From the NCBI RefSeq assembly GCF_019063845.1, contig NZ_CP077683.1, positions 4,332,501 through 4,396,500 of the forward strand: a stretch of DNA of 64,000 nt, in the 5' to 3' direction. The translations under genes were made by a program, and so were the position numbers. The notes beneath the pieces were generated by a model. It had not been told where the DNA came from, ran no database searches, and worked only from the letters and a program-made list of their open reading frames with translations. Shown here one piece after another: positions 31,551-39,606 of the stretch. The stretch is from Geomonas subterranea. Lineage in GTDB: Bacteria > Desulfobacterota > Desulfuromonadia > Geobacterales > Geobacteraceae. Each line of letters opens with the position of its first letter. Position 1 is the stretch's first letter.

Positions 31551-32768
31551 ATGGCGGAACAAAAGATTTTCCTCGTCGGCGCCGGCATCGAGGGGTGGGA
31601 GGGGTTCGGCAAACAGGCACTCGAGGTGATCTACAGCGCCGACGTCCTGATCGGACACAAGCGTCTGCTGGACATCTTTCCCGACTTCAAGGGGGAGAAG
31701 CGTCCCCTGGAAGACCTCTCCATCATGCTGGAATACCTGAAGAACACGGAGCGCAAAACCGTGGTTCTCGGCTCCGGCGATCCCAACTTCTTCGGCGTCG
31801 CCCGTTTCCTGCTCAGAAACCTCCCCAAGGAGCGGGTTGAGATCTATCCCAACGTGACCAGCGTCCAGTACGCCTTCGCCCGCATCAAGGAGCCGTGGGA
31901 CGACGCCACCTTTGTCTCCGTCCACGGCAGGGGGATCAAGCCGGCCCTCGACCGCATCATCGCCTCCGAAAAGATCGCCATCCTCACCGACAGCGTCAAC
32001 ACCCCCGCCGTTCTGGCCAGGGAGTTGATCGGGCGCGGCGCCGAGGGGTACGAGGCCTGGGTCTGCGAGGATCTCGGGCTTGCCACGGAGAAATTCACCA
32101 AGACCGATATCCGCGGCCTGGTCGACTTCAAGTGCTCACCGCTCAACATCCTGATCCTCATCAAGACCTGGGAGCCCAACCTCGAGAACTACCCGGTCAT
32201 CGGCATCCGCGACGAGGAGTTCGCCACGGTCAAGAAGCTGATCACCAAGGAGGAGGTGCGCGCCATCACCCTGGGCAAGCTGCAACTGCAGGATGACCTG
32301 GTGATGTGGGACATCGGCGCCGGCAGCGGTTCCGTCTCCATCGAGGCGGGGAACCTGATGCCCAACGGCCGCATCTTCGCCCTGGAGAAGAATCCCCAGT
32401 ACCTCACCTACCTCAAGGAGAACCTGAAGAAGTTCGTGGCCCGCAACGTCACCGTGGCCGAGACCTTCGCTCCCGAAGGGCTGGAGGATCTGCCCGATCC
32501 GGACCGCGTCTTCATCGGCGGCTCCGGCGGGATGCTGGAGGAGATCATCGAGGCGGTGGACAAGCGCCTCAAGCCGGACGGCTTCATCGTCCTCAACGCC
32601 GTGACCCTCGACACCCTGACCAAGTCCGTGGAGTTCCTGGAAGATCACGGGTACACCGTCGAGGTCACCTGCGTCAACATCTCCAAGACCCGCAGCCTCA
32701 CCGACTACAAGATGTTCGCTGCCCACAACCCGGTGTACGTGATCGCCGCCTGGAAAGGGGAGGAGTAG
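31551..32768 (+). CDS. cbiET: Fused cobalt-precorrin-7 C5-methyltransferase and precorrin-6B C15-methyltransferase (decarboxylating), CbiET/CobL
   Basis: A 405-residue bifunctional protein. CbiE tetrapyrrole-methylase domain about 1-200 (FLVGAGIEGWEGFG; VLGSGDPNFFGVARFL). CbiT class I methyltransferase domain about 205-405, with DIGAGSGSVSIEAG starting at D254 as the SAM-binding loop. It methylates C5 and C15 and decarboxylates the C12 acetate. Such a fusion is well known (CobL). GGAGGGGGT precedes the ATG. Its stop overlaps the GTG start of cbiL by one base. Confidence 0.94.
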   Translation: MAEQKIFLVGAGIEGWEGFGKQALEVIYSADVLIGHKRLLDIFPDFKGEKRPLEDLSIMLEYLKNTERKTVVLGSGDPNFFGVARFLLRNLPKERVEIYPNVTSVQYAFARIKEPWDDATFVSVHGRGIKPALDRIIASEKIAILTDSVNTPAVLARELIGRGAEGYEAWVCEDLGLATEKFTKTDIRGLVDFKCSPLNILILIKTWEPNLENYPVIGIRDEEFATVKKLITKEEVRAITLGKLQLQDDLVMWDIGAGSGSVSIEAGNLMPNGRIFALEKNPQYLTYLKENLKKFVARNVTVAETFAPEGLEDLPDPDRVFIGGSGGMLEEIIEAVDKRLKPDGFIVLNAVTLDTLTKSVEFLEDHGYTVEVTCVNISKTRSLTDYKMFAAHNPVYVIAAWKGEE

Positions 32769-33478
32769 TGGCGGTTGTCTACGCGGTAGGTGTGGGGCCG
32801 GGCGATCCGGAACTGTTGACCAGGAAGGCGGAGCGTATCTTGCGGAGCGTGGATGTCATCTGTGCCCCGACCGGTGCGGCCGAGGGGGGAAGCTACGCCC
32901 TTTCCATCGTAGAGGAGTTCATCGACCGCAGCCGCCAGGAGGTGCTGGTCCAACTGTTCCCCATGGTGAAAGACCAGCAGGGGCTGGACCCGTTCTGGGA
33001 GGAGGCCGCGGACCAGGTCGCGCAGCGGATAGCCGCCGGCAAGGATGTCGCCTTCGTAACCATCGGCGACCCGTTTCTGTATTCCACCTACCTGTACATC
33101 CACAGGATCTTCCTCGCCAAGTACCCGGAGATAAAGATAGAAGTGGTGCCGGGCATCTCCAGTATCCTCGCCTCCTCCGCCGTCTCCGGTCTGCCGCTCG
33201 GGCTTGGGGCCGAGCGCATCGCCATTCTCCCCGCCACCTACGAAAAGGACGAGCTGAAGCGCACCCTGGAGGAGTTCGATACCGTGGTGCTCATGAAGGT
33301 GAACCGCGTGTTTGACTCGGTCTACGCGGCGCTCAAGGAGTTGGGGCGCGACAAAGGGGGCGTCTTCGTGCGCCGGGTCGGTTCCGCCGAGGAAGAGGTG
33401 CATCACGACCTGGAGGCGCTGGTGGGCCAGAAGCTCGATTACCTCTCCATGCTGATCGTGAGGAAGAACCCGCTGTAA
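32768..33478 (+). CDS. cbiL: Cobalt-precorrin-2 C20-methyltransferase
   Basis: A 236-residue tetrapyrrole methylase. The start is GTG overlapping the cbiET stop, with GGGGAGGAGTA as ribosome-binding site. AVGVGPGDPELLTRKAERIL (residues 6-25) and TIGDPFLYSTYLY (about 98-110) are typical of CbiL/CobI. VVPGISSILASSA is also conserved. Confidence 0.93.
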   Translation: MAVVYAVGVGPGDPELLTRKAERILRSVDVICAPTGAAEGGSYALSIVEEFIDRSRQEVLVQLFPMVKDQQGLDPFWEEAADQVAQRIAAGKDVAFVTIGDPFLYSTYLYIHRIFLAKYPEIKIEVVPGISSILASSAVSGLPLGLGAERIAILPATYEKDELKRTLEEFDTVVLMKVNRVFDSVYAALKELGRDKGGVFVRRVGSAEEEVHHDLEALVGQKLDYLSMLIVRKNPL

Positions 33479-33498
33479 CCCAAATTGCTTTCGGCTGT

Positions 33499-33610
33499 TG
33501 TAGGGGCAAATAATTATTTGCCCAGCTGGCGGCGCCTCAGTCAGCGCCGACGGCGAGAGAGACCGGGGTGGCAGATGCGGCGACGGGCGAATGATTATTC
33601 GCCCCTACAG
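33499..33610. repeat. GTAGGGGCGAATAAT-type palindromic repeat pair
   Basis: Left arm TGTAGGGGCAAATAATTATT TGCCC, right arm GGGCGAATGATTATTCGCCC CTACAG. A half copy of the CGCAAAG family follows at 33656-33692. Confidence 0.85.
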
Positions 33611-33713
33611 TTGCTTCCCTTTGTGCCTGTGCGGCCTTTCCCCGTTTCAGTTTTTTCTTTGCGTTTCCGCGGCTTGGCCTCTTTGCGTTAATGCTTTTTT
33701 GAAAGGTGTTTCC

Positions 33714-34499
33714 ATGTCCCATGAGAACATAGTCCATTTTGTCGGCGCCGGTCCCGGCGACGTCGAGCTCATCACGGTAAAGGGGGCGCGCCTTTTGGGC
33801 GAGGCGGATGTCGTCGTCTATGCCGGCAGCCTCGTCGATCGCGAACTGGTGCTCACCTATGCGCCGGATGCCCGCGTCTACGATTCCGCGGGGATGGACC
33901 TGGAGCAGACCACCAAGGTCCTGGCCGAGGGCGTACTGGCTGGGGAGCGGGTGGTGCGCCTGCACACCGGTGATCCCTCCATCTATGGCGCCATCCAGGA
34001 GCAGATGGAGGAACTGGACCGGCTCGGTATCGGCTACGAGGTCGTACCCGGTGTCACCAGCGCCTTCGCCGCCGCAGCCACCCTCAGGCAGGAGCTGACC
34101 CTTCCCGAGGTGTCGCAGACGGTGGTGATCACGCGACTGGCCGGGAGGACGCCCGTGCCCGAGCGGGAGCAGTTGCGGAACATCGCGCAGGTCGGCGCCA
34201 CATTAGTGATCTACCTTTCCATCTCCATGATCGAAAAGGTGGTGCAGGAGCTTCTTTCCGGCGCCTATCAGGAGGACACCCCTGTCGCCGTGGTGGCCAA
34301 GGCTTCCTGGGCTGACGAGCAGGTACTGACCGGGACGCTGGCGGATATTGCGGCCAAGGTGAGGGATGCCGGCATCGGCAAGCAGGCGCTCATCGTGGTG
34401 GGGGACGTGCTGCGGGCCCGCAGCGAAGGGATGAAGGCGAAGTCCCTCCTCTACGACAAGGGGTTCAGCCATGGGTGCAGGGAAGGGATTGTGGTTTAG
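33714..34499 (+). CDS. cbiF: Cobalt-precorrin-4 C11-methyltransferase
   Basis: A 261-residue tetrapyrrole methylase. VHFVGAGPGDVELITVKGAR (about 7-26) and LHTGDPSIYGAIQEQM (about 83-98) with VVPGVTSAFAAAA (about 109-121) are diagnostic of CbiF/CobM. The start is the ATG behind AAAGGTGTTTCC. The longer frame upstream reads through repeats. Confidence 0.94.
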   Translation: MSHENIVHFVGAGPGDVELITVKGARLLGEADVVVYAGSLVDRELVLTYAPDARVYDSAGMDLEQTTKVLAEGVLAGERVVRLHTGDPSIYGAIQEQMEELDRLGIGYEVVPGVTSAFAAAATLRQELTLPEVSQTVVITRLAGRTPVPEREQLRNIAQVGATLVIYLSISMIEKVVQELLSGAYQEDTPVAVVAKASWADEQVLTGTLADIAAKVRDAGIGKQALIVVGDVLRARSEGMKAKSLLYDKGFSHGCREGIVV

Positions 34500-34549
34500 A
34501 ACCGGTTCTAGGTTCTAAGTTCTAGGTTCTACAAACCATGAAGTGCATC

Positions 34550-34663
34550 TGTAGGGGCGAATAATCATTCGCCCTGCACAGGTGCCCTCAGGTTAAATGA
34601 GGCTTCGCGCAGCGGCGTCGCTGACGTCGACCGCGGCTGGGCGAATAATTATTCGCCCCTACA
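34550..34663. repeat. GTAGGGGCGAATAAT-type palindromic repeat pair
   Basis: Left arm TGTAGGGGCGAATAATCATT CGCCC and right arm GGGCGAATAATTATTCGCCC CTACAG. It is preceded by a short GGTTCTA tandem stretch (34504-34531). Confidence 0.85.
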
Positions 34664-34701
34664 GGAAACAATCTCCCCTCCATGGGGACGACAATATCTT
34701 T

Positions 34702-35754
34702 ATGCGTGTTGCCATTATCGCCATAACCGCCAACGGCGCCAAGTTGGGGGCGGCGCTCAAGCGCGGACTGCCGCAGGGCACACTCTTTGTCCTGGAGAAG
34801 CACGCGACGACCGACGCGGTGCCGTTCTCGGAACGGGTGCCGGCACTCATGGCACGACTATGGCCTGACTACGACGGCTTGGTCTGCATCATGGCCACCG
34901 GCATCGTGGTCCGCTCCATCGCCTCGTTGCTGAAGGGGAAAGACCGGGACCCGGCCGTCGTGGTGATGGACGATGCCGGACGCTTCGCCATCTCTCTCCT
35001 CTCCGGCCACCTCGGGGGCGCCAACGCGCTTGCCGCCCAATGCGCTGACGTTACCGGCGCCACGGCCGTGATAACCACGGCGACCGACGTGAACGACCTC
35101 CCTTCCTTCGACATGCTCGCCCACGAGAACGGCTGGCGCATCGAGGACCTCTCCCGGGTCAAGGTGCTGAACGCGCGGCTTCTGGAGGGCCGGGAGATCG
35201 CGGTCGTGGACCCGACCGGCAAGGTGGCGGATTACTGCGGGGGGAGGGGCAAGCTTCTGTTCCTTAGCGATCTGGACCAGGCCGCCCCAAGCGGTGCCAG
35301 CGGCAGGGTCGTGGTGACCAACAGGGTGCTTCCGTCAGGGCTCGACTTGGAACGGACTCTGGTGTTGCGCCCCGTCGACCTCTGCCTCGGCATCGGCTGC
35401 AACCGCGGGACGACGGCCGAGGAGATCGAAGCGGTCGTTTCCCGGCACCTGGGGCAGATCTCCCTCTCCGAGCGGAGCATCAACTGCCTGGCGAGCGCCC
35501 AGGCCAAGGGTGATGAGGTCGGGCTGCTCGCCTACGCGGAGAAGAAGGGGATCCCGCTGGTGCTATTCAGCAGCGATGAGCTGAACGGGGTCGAGGTTCC
35601 GTCGCCTCCCTCAGAGCATGCCTTCAACGCGATCGGCGCGCGGGGCGTTGCCGAACCGGCGGCGCTGCTGGCATCGAGCGGCGGTCGGCTCCTCCTCAAC
35701 AAGGTCAGGGACGGCAACGTCACCCTCGCTGTCGCGCAGCTTGCTGTCGTATAA
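34702..35754 (+). CDS. cbiG: Cobalt-precorrin-5A hydrolase
   Basis: A 350-residue enzyme that opens the ring-A lactone and releases acetaldehyde. N-terminal domain VAIIAITANGAKLG, the central region with CIMATGIVVRSIASLLKGKDRDPAVVV split across about 64-90 and LSGHLGGANALA (about 105-116), and the C-terminal CbiG domain GIGCNRGTTAEEIEAVV (about 231-247) are all present. The ribosome-binding site is weak (GGGGACGACAATATCTTT). Upstream in-frame codons lie in a repeat and are rejected. Confidence 0.92.
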   Translation: MRVAIIAITANGAKLGAALKRGLPQGTLFVLEKHATTDAVPFSERVPALMARLWPDYDGLVCIMATGIVVRSIASLLKGKDRDPAVVVMDDAGRFAISLLSGHLGGANALAAQCADVTGATAVITTATDVNDLPSFDMLAHENGWRIEDLSRVKVLNARLLEGREIAVVDPTGKVADYCGGRGKLLFLSDLDQAAPSGASGRVVVTNRVLPSGLDLERTLVLRPVDLCLGIGCNRGTTAEEIEAVVSRHLGQISLSERSINCLASAQAKGDEVGLLAYAEKKGIPLVLFSSDELNGVEVPSPPSEHAFNAIGARGVAEPAALLASSGGRLLLNKVRDGNVTLAVAQLAVV

Positions 35755-35761
35755 AATGCTC

Positions 35762-35852
35762 CATCGCACTCCTCTCCCGGAAGGGGGGAGGGTGACTTGA
35801 CCGGTTGCCACGCTCCCCCTCCCCGCCCCTCCCCCTCCGGGGGAGGGAGAAG
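35762..35852. repeat. GC-rich palindromic repeat
   Basis: CTCTCCCGGAAGGGGGGAGG and CCCCTCCCCCTCCGGGGGAG arms between cbiG and the cbiH-cobQ fusion. Same family as at 24982. Confidence 0.65.
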
Positions 35853-35907
35853 AGGCCGCGGCAGTCGATGTACAAAACGGTAATCAACAGATAGAGGTTC
35901 CAGTTTA

Positions 35908-38352
35908 ATGTCCAAGCTTTATGTAGTAGGGATCGGCCCCGGCGGGCTGAACCATATGACCTTTGAGGCGCGCCAGGCGATCGAGGATGCCGATGTCATC
36001 GTCGGATACCAGGCCTACCTGGACTTCATCGAGCCGCTCCTGGCCGGGAAGGTCCTCTACTCCTCCGGTATGATGCGCGAGGTGGAGCGCTGCTCGCAGG
36101 CCCTCACCATCGCCGCCTCGGGCAAGACGGTGGCACTGGTCTCCAGCGGCGACGCGGGCATATACGGCATGGCGGGCCTCGCACTTGAACTGGCGGACGA
36201 GCCTGACGCGCCCTACGGGGACGTTGAGGTCGTGGTCGTTCCCGGGGTCTCGGCGGTGCAGGCCGCAGCCTCCGTCCTTGGTGCGCCGCTCATGCACGAC
36301 TTCGCCGTCATCTCCCTCTCCGACCTGCTGACCCCGCTGGAGAAGATCCGCAAGCGGCTTAAAGCTGCCGCGGAGGCGGATTTCGTGGTGGCACTGTACA
36401 ACCCGCGCAGCAAGGGACGCACCACGCAGATCGAGGAGGCCGCTGCCATTCTGACCGCGGCGCGCGGCCCGCAGGTCCCGGTGGGCATCGTCCGTAACGC
36501 CTGCCGGGATGGGGAGGAGCGCATCATCACCACGCTGGGCGAGATGCTGAACCACCCCATCGACATGTTTTCCCTGGTCATCGTCGGCAACGCCTCGACC
36601 CGCCTCTGCAAGGACGGCAGGATCGTGACCCCGCGCGGCTACGCCACACGCGGAGACAGCCAGAACCCCAACCGCAGGAAGCGCGGCGCCGTTGCGGCTA
36701 GCGACGCTCCCGTCCCCGACCCGCATGCGCTCATGTTCTGCGGCACCGGGTCGGACGTGGGTAAATCGGTGCTGGCGGCCGGCTTCTGCCGTATCCTGAA
36801 GCGCCACGGCCTCTCGGTCGCTCCTTTCAAGTCCCAGAACATGGCGCTCAACTCCGTGGTCACCCCCGAGGGGGGCGAGATCGGGCGCGCACAGGGAGTG
36901 CAGGCGGAGGCATGCGGCATAGCGCCCCATACCGACATGAACCCGATCCTTTTGAAACCCAACTCGGATACCGGCAGCCAGGTGATCGTGCAGGGCAAGG
37001 TGGTGCGGAACATGGGGGTGAAGGAGTACAACGCCTTCAAGCCCGAAGCCTTCATGAAGGTGGAGGAGAGCTTCCAGCGGCTGCGCGAACGCTATTCCTT
37101 CATCGTCATGGAAGGGGCGGGGAGCATCGCGGAGATCAACCTGCGCGAACACGACATCGCCAACCTGAAGGTGGCGGCCATGGCGGGTGCTCCCGTCATC
37201 CTGATAGCGGACATCGACCGCGGCGGCGTCTTCGCCCAGATCGTGGGAACCATCGAACTGCTCACGCCGGAAGAGAAGGCGCTGGTGAAGGGGGTCATCA
37301 TCAACAAGTTCCGCGGCGATGCCTCCCTGCTTGCCTCGGGGATCGAGTACGTGGAGCAGCGGACCGGCGTCCCGGTCCTGGGGGTGCTCCCCTGGTTCAA
37401 GGGGCTCGCCCTCCCCGAAGAGGACAGCGTCGCCCTGCAGAGGAAGCCGGCCGCGCCCAAAGAGGTGCAATCCGGAGAGAAGCTGCGCGTGGGCGTGGTG
37501 CGTCTGCCGCGCATCTCCAACTACACCGATTTCTCCGCGCTGGAGGCGGAGCCGGATGTCGAGTTGTACTACATCCATTCCCCGTGGCTGGTGGAGACCA
37601 TGGACCTCGTGATCGTTCCCGGGACCAAGTCCACTATCGCCGATCTGGTCGCCATCAGGGAACAGGGTATCGCCGATGCCATTAGCAGCTACCGGGGACC
37701 GGTGGTCGGCATCTGCGGCGGCTACCAGATGCTGGGCGTCACCGTGAACGATCCGGACCGGGTGGAGTCCAGCCTGGAAAGCACGGACGGGCTGGGACTT
37801 CTGGACGTGGTGACCACCATGCTGAAGGAGAAGCAGACCCACCAGGTCGAGGGGAAATTGCTGCCGGCGGGGCAGGAAGTGGCGCCTGGATGTGGCCCGT
37901 CCGTCGCTGGGTATGAGATCCACATGGGCGAAAGTGTGCTCGGCCGCGACGCGAGCCCCTTCGCGCGCATCAGCAGCCGCTCCGGGACGGTCACGGAACT
38001 GGAGGAGGGGGCGGTTTCCGCCGACGGCAGGGTTTTCGGTACCTACCTGCACGGGATCTTCGACAACCACGGCTTCCGCACCGCGTTCCTGAACCGCATC
38101 AGGCGGCAGAAGGGGATGCCGGAGCAGGCCGAAGCGGCGCTTGCCCCCGATCCGTTCGACCAACTTGCGGCGCACATGGAAAAGCACCTCGACCTGGAGC
38201 GGATCTTCCAGATATGCGGCATCTCGCCCCTGCGGGTTCCCCCCTCCAACCCTCCCCCTCCCGGGGAGTCCATGCAGCGTTGCCCGCTCAAGAGAATGGC
38301 CAGAAGCCTATCCTCCTCCCCCCGGAGGGGGAGGCCGGGAGGGGGGCTCTGA
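35908..38352 (+). CDS. Fusion of cobalt-precorrin-3 C17-methyltransferase (CbiH) and cobyric acid synthase (CobQ/CbiP)
   Basis: An 814-residue continuous frame. Residues 1-246 are a tetrapyrrole methylase of CbiH/CobJ type (VVGIGPGGLNHMTFEARQAI; SSGDAGIYGMAGLALEL; ALYNPRSKGR), the ring-contraction enzyme. A basic linker of about 25 residues follows. Residues 273 to about 775 are CobQ: P-loop FCGTGSDVGKSVLAAGFCRI, FKSQNMALNS, and the glutaminase-like domain with C603 (GICGGYQMLG) and H715 (GTYLHGIFDN), which amidates b, d, e and g side chains. The last 37 residues (PPSNPPPP...GRPGGGL) are coded by a GC-rich repeat and are not part of the normal enzyme. I see no frameshift or internal stop. Confidence 0.9.
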   Translation: MSKLYVVGIGPGGLNHMTFEARQAIEDADVIVGYQAYLDFIEPLLAGKVLYSSGMMREVERCSQALTIAASGKTVALVSSGDAGIYGMAGLALELADEPDAPYGDVEVVVVPGVSAVQAAASVLGAPLMHDFAVISLSDLLTPLEKIRKRLKAAAEADFVVALYNPRSKGRTTQIEEAAAILTAARGPQVPVGIVRNACRDGEERIITTLGEMLNHPIDMFSLVIVGNASTRLCKDGRIVTPRGYATRGDSQNPNRRKRGAVAASDAPVPDPHALMFCGTGSDVGKSVLAAGFCRILKRHGLSVAPFKSQNMALNSVVTPEGGEIGRAQGVQAEACGIAPHTDMNPILLKPNSDTGSQVIVQGKVVRNMGVKEYNAFKPEAFMKVEESFQRLRERYSFIVMEGAGSIAEINLREHDIANLKVAAMAGAPVILIADIDRGGVFAQIVGTIELLTPEEKALVKGVIINKFRGDASLLASGIEYVEQRTGVPVLGVLPWFKGLALPEEDSVALQRKPAAPKEVQSGEKLRVGVVRLPRISNYTDFSALEAEPDVELYYIHSPWLVETMDLVIVPGTKSTIADLVAIREQGIADAISSYRGPVVGICGGYQMLGVTVNDPDRVESSLESTDGLGLLDVVTTMLKEKQTHQVEGKLLPAGQEVAPGCGPSVAGYEIHMGESVLGRDASPFARISSRSGTVTELEEGAVSADGRVFGTYLHGIFDNHGFRTAFLNRIRRQKGMPEQAEAALAPDPFDQLAAHMEKHLDLERIFQICGISPLRVPPSNPPPPGESMQRCPLKRMARSLSSSPRRGRPGGGL
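38239..38346. repeat. GC-rich palindromic repeat inside the 3' end of the cbiH-cobQ gene
   Basis: Left arm CCCCCCTCCAACCCTCCCCC and a complementary right arm CCCCCGGAGGGGGAGGCCGG. It encodes the Pro/Gly/Arg-rich tail of the fusion protein. Confidence 0.75.
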
Positions 38353-38367
38353 AAGCACCGTCGCCTG

Positions 38368-39321
38368 ATGATGGCCGTGAACGCCCATATCGCCATCGTG
38401 ATCTGCGCGGTACTGCTGGACCTGGTCCTGGGCGACCCGCGCGCTTTACCCCATCCGGTGGTCGGTATCGGTGAGCTCATTTCCGCGCTGGAAGGACCGC
38501 TGCGCCGTAGGATCCCGAACCTGCGGGTCGCAGGTGTCGTGCTACTGATCGTCACCGTCGGGGTCTGCTACGCGCTGGCCGCGTCGCTCATCTATGCGGC
38601 GTATCTTCTCGCCCCGGCTGCGGGCTTTATCGCGTCCCTCTACCTCGCCTGGGTCTCGCTGGCAGCACGCTCGCTGCACGAGGAGTCCGCCAAGGTTGCG
38701 CGGGCGCTGCGAAACGGCGATCTCCCCGCCGCCCGGCTGGCGCTGTCGTACATCGTGGGGCGCGAGACTGCGGAACTGGACGAGCCGGAGATCATCCGGG
38801 GAGCGGTGGAGACGGTGGCTGAGAATACCGGCGACGGTGTCATCGCTCCGCTTTTCTACCTGGTGCTGGGCGGCCCCGCGCTGGCAATCGCCTACAAGGC
38901 GGTCAACACGCTGGATTCGATGGTCGGGTACAAGAACGAGCGTTACCTGGAGTTCGGCTGGGCCTCGGCCCGCTTCGACGATCTCGCCAACTACCTTCCG
39001 GCCCGGTTGACCGGGCTCCTCATGGTGCTGGCGGCCCCGATGTGCGGGTTGAACGGCGGCGGGGCCTGGCGGATCTTGCGCAGGGACGGCAGGAACCATT
39101 CCTCGCCCAACAGCGGCTTCCCCGAAGCGGCGGCCGCGGGAGCGCTCGGCGTCAGGCTCGGCGGGGCGAACCGCTACTTCGGCAAGGTCGTTGAGAAGCC
39201 CACCATCGGCGATCCGCTGCTTCCGCTCTCCCAGGCGAGTTATGAAGGAGTGGTGCGGCTCATGTACGGCAGCGAGGCGCTGCTGGTGGCGGCATGGGTG
39301 GTGCTGCTCGCGCTGTTGTAG
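38368..39321 (+). CDS. cbiB: Adenosylcobinamide-phosphate synthase
   Basis: A 317-residue integral membrane protein that joins adenosylcobyric acid to aminopropanol (phosphate). LDLVLGDPRALPHPVVGIG (about 17-35), ETVAENTGDGVIAPLFYLVL (about 148-167) and NTLDSMVGYKNERY (about 179-192) are diagnostic. Four to five membrane segments. It starts at one of two adjacent ATGs, 15 bp after the fusion gene. No clear ribosome-binding site is seen. Confidence 0.94.
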   Translation: MMAVNAHIAIVICAVLLDLVLGDPRALPHPVVGIGELISALEGPLRRRIPNLRVAGVVLLIVTVGVCYALAASLIYAAYLLAPAAGFIASLYLAWVSLAARSLHEESAKVARALRNGDLPAARLALSYIVGRETAELDEPEIIRGAVETVAENTGDGVIAPLFYLVLGGPALAIAYKAVNTLDSMVGYKNERYLEFGWASARFDDLANYLPARLTGLLMVLAAPMCGLNGGGAWRILRRDGRNHSSPNSGFPEAAAAGALGVRLGGANRYFGKVVEKPTIGDPLLPLSQASYEGVVRLMYGSEALLVAAWVVLLALL

Positions 39322-39333
39322 GCATTAATCATC

Positions 39334-39438
39334 TGTTGGGGCGAATAATGATTCGCCCGGTTTTCGCACGGCAGCGCAGTCGGCCGCAGCATCGCTTGGG
39401 GCACGCGCGGCTGGGCGAATGATTATTCGCCCCTACAG
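39334..39438. repeat. GTAGGGGCGAATAAT-type palindromic repeat pair
   Basis: Left arm TGTTGGGGCGAATAATGATT CGCCC, right arm GGGCGAATGATTATTCGCCC CTACAG. Followed by a GC-rich repeat copy. Confidence 0.8.
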
Positions 39439-39475
39439 TTGTGACGCCGCTCCTCCCGGACTCTATGCCTTCCCC

Positions 39476-39557
39476 CCGGAGGGGTGGTTGGAGGGGGGGA
39501 TTCAACCTGCGAACATGAAAATCCCTCTCCCTGACCCTCCCCCTCCGGGGGAGGGGA
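39476..39557. repeat. GC-rich palindromic repeat
   Basis: CCCGGAGGGGTGGTTGGAGG and ACCCTCCCCCTCCGGGGGAG arms, immediately upstream of cobD. Same family as at 24982. Confidence 0.65.
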
Positions 39558-39606
39558 ACGACTATCGGGGGCAACAAGACCGTGGACGGTCGAAGAAGGC
39601 AACCCT

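Noticed and set aside
35905-38187. 760-codon open frame on the minus strand
   Set aside because: Antisense shadow of the CbiH-CobQ fusion, which has clear enzyme motifs in its own frame.
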